Shown: piece after piece, positions 6,041 to 6,357 of the stretch
How the letters are laid out: each line of letters opens with the position of its first letter
Numbering within the stretch: the stretch's first letter is position 1
Origin: Bacillota bacterium
Lineage (GTDB): Bacteria > Bacillota > Bacilli > Lactobacillales > Streptococcaceae
NCBI GenBank assembly: GCA_021781855.1
Contig: JAJXWC010000134.1
Location: forward strand, 1 to 6,357
DNA length: 6,357 nt
Direction: 5' to 3'
Made by a program: the position numbers and the translations under genes
Notes under the pieces: generated by a model
Told to the model about the DNA's origin: nothing
Seen by the model: the letters and a program-made list of their open reading frames with translations, nothing else
The model's database searches: none

Positions 6041-6060
6041 TGGGAGTTAATCCGTCCAGT
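6041..6060 (+). repeat. Intergenic repeat segment R1, copy 2
   Basis: TGGGAGTTAATCCGTCCAGT is the partner of 4958-4977, with two transitions. Both copies are followed within 25 nt by GTATTAA (4997-5003 and 6072-6078), so similarity extends patchily beyond the 20 nt. Confidence 0.7.
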
Positions 6061-6088
6061 GAACGAGTTAGGTATTAAATATCGTTGC

Positions 6089-6107
6089 CTTTCACTGAAT
6101 TTGGGGT
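6089..6107 (+). repeat. Intergenic repeat segment R3
   Basis: CTTTCACTGAATTTGGGGT is matched just after gap at 524-541 by CTTTCATGAATTTGAGGT (one deleted base, one transition) and in part after the Nudix gene by TTTCACTGAA (1981-1990). Confidence 0.5.
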
Positions 6108-6125
6108 ACGAGCTCTAGATGAAGA

Positions 6126-6164
6126 AAGCGACCTGTAAGCGACTGAATCTGCTACAGGTCGCTT
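6126..6164. other. Perfect 12-bp hairpin without a U-tract
   Basis: AAGCGACCTGTA (6126-6137) pairs perfectly with TACAGGTCGCTT (6153-6164) across 15 nt. AAGCGAC recurs at 6137-6143 and can pair with the same right arm, so a shorter alternative stem exists. The following AACATTTTC is not a terminator-grade T run. It may be an mRNA 3'-end stabiliser, a weak terminator or an element of the repeat family. Confidence 0.7.
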
Positions 6165-6225
6165 AACATTTTCAATATGAGACTATATTCATCACAGTAA
6201 GCCACAAGACAAAGTGCGTAGAGAG

Positions 6226-6239
6226 CACGCACTGCTGAA
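6226..6239 (+). repeat. Intergenic repeat segment R2, distal copy
   Basis: CACGCACTGCTGAA is identical to 2020-2033. Here its left part forms the right arm of a GTGCGT-7 nt-ACGCAC hairpin (6214-6232). Confidence 0.6.
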
Positions 6240-6333
6240 ATAAAACGCATATAATAGTGATTTACTCATATTAATTAAAAAGTCTAGTGGTAAAAAGTCA
6301 AACATAAAGTCGTTAAATTCTGAGTGAGGATCT

Positions 6334-6357
6334 TTGAAAAAGACAGCACGAAAAAAT
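6334..6357 (+). CDS. Possible start of a downstream gene (truncated by window end)
   Basis: A TTG at 6334 opens a frame reading (M)KKTARKN to the window end, a Lys-rich beginning typical of a secreted or membrane protein. TGAGGA (6325-6330) lies just upstream, but the spacer is only about 4 nt. A GTG at 6324 opens another frame, (M)RIFEKDSTKK, without a ribosome site. Eight codons cannot decide between them or show that a gene exists. Confidence 0.22.

Larger units (their letters stand above)
6025..6333. other. Intergenic stretch: repeat segments and one hairpin, no supported gene
   Basis: Over 300 bp lie between the binding-protein stop and the possible start near 6334. They hold R1 (6041-6060), an inverted pair CAGTGAA/TTCACTG (6057-6063 with 6091-6097), R3 (6089-6107), the perfect hairpin 6126-6164, a small GTGCGT/ACGCAC hairpin (6214-6232) overlapping R2, and two TAAAAAGTC repeats (6276-6284 and 6291-6299). 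No convincing Rho-independent terminator follows the binding-protein gene. The only short ORF (15 codons, 6119-6166) is explained by the hairpin. Confidence 0.6.

Noticed and set aside
6119..6166. Fifteen-codon ORF (MKKATCKRLNLLQVA)
   Set aside because: It coincides with the perfect hairpin 6126-6164, has no well-spaced ribosome site, and its codons are explained by the stem sequence.
6250..6255. Perfect TATAAT as a promoter for a downstream gene
   Set aside because: No -35-like sequence lies 15-19 bp upstream, no extended TGn is present, and the downstream gene itself is uncertain.

Overview
The window looks like low-GC Gram-positive chromosome from the family Streptococcaceae, most probably Lactococcus. 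The reasons are the GAPDH C-terminus ending in LEYFAKIAK, a type 2 (Gram-positive) peptide deformylase, a UvrB opening like streptococcal and lactococcal homologues, short AT-rich terminators of the AAAACTG-loop-CAGTTTTTT kind, and a lipoprotein solute-binding protein behind a near-consensus TTGACA/TATAAT promoter. The genus is inferred from recalled sequences, not from a database search.

Layout. The 3' half of a gap gene (2-514, +) runs into a terminator. It converges on def (787-1413, -), which has its own terminator at 747-768. def is divergent from a Nudix hydrolase gene of the RppH type (1515-1961, +); both promoters are extended -10 boxes packed into about 40 bp. After a 184-bp gap containing small inverted repeats comes uvrB (2146-4137, +), followed 11 bp later by an unrecognised two-TM membrane protein (4149-4940, +), probably co-transcribed, then a terminator at 5076-5104. 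A strong promoter drives a lipoprotein amino-acid-binding protein (5206-6024, +). The last 333 bp are intergenic, with a perfect 12-bp hairpin, repeat segments and possibly the first codons of another gene.

The genes do not form one pathway. They are housekeeping functions side by side: glycolysis (gap), N-terminal deformylation of new proteins (def), probable RNA 5'-end pyrophosphate removal (Nudix), nucleotide excision repair (uvrB) and amino acid uptake (binding protein).

I see no mobile element, phage gene, CRISPR array, defence system, tRNA or rRNA, and no clearly new multi-gene system. The best leads are: (1) three ARG-box-like palindromes around the binding-protein promoter, suggesting ArgR/AhrC control; (2) a Nudix protein resembling epsilonproteobacterial RppH rather than Bacillus RppH; (3) a degenerate repeat family whose pieces occur in the same orientation and order in the four larger intergenic gaps, including one segment placed 16-17 nt after two different stop codons.
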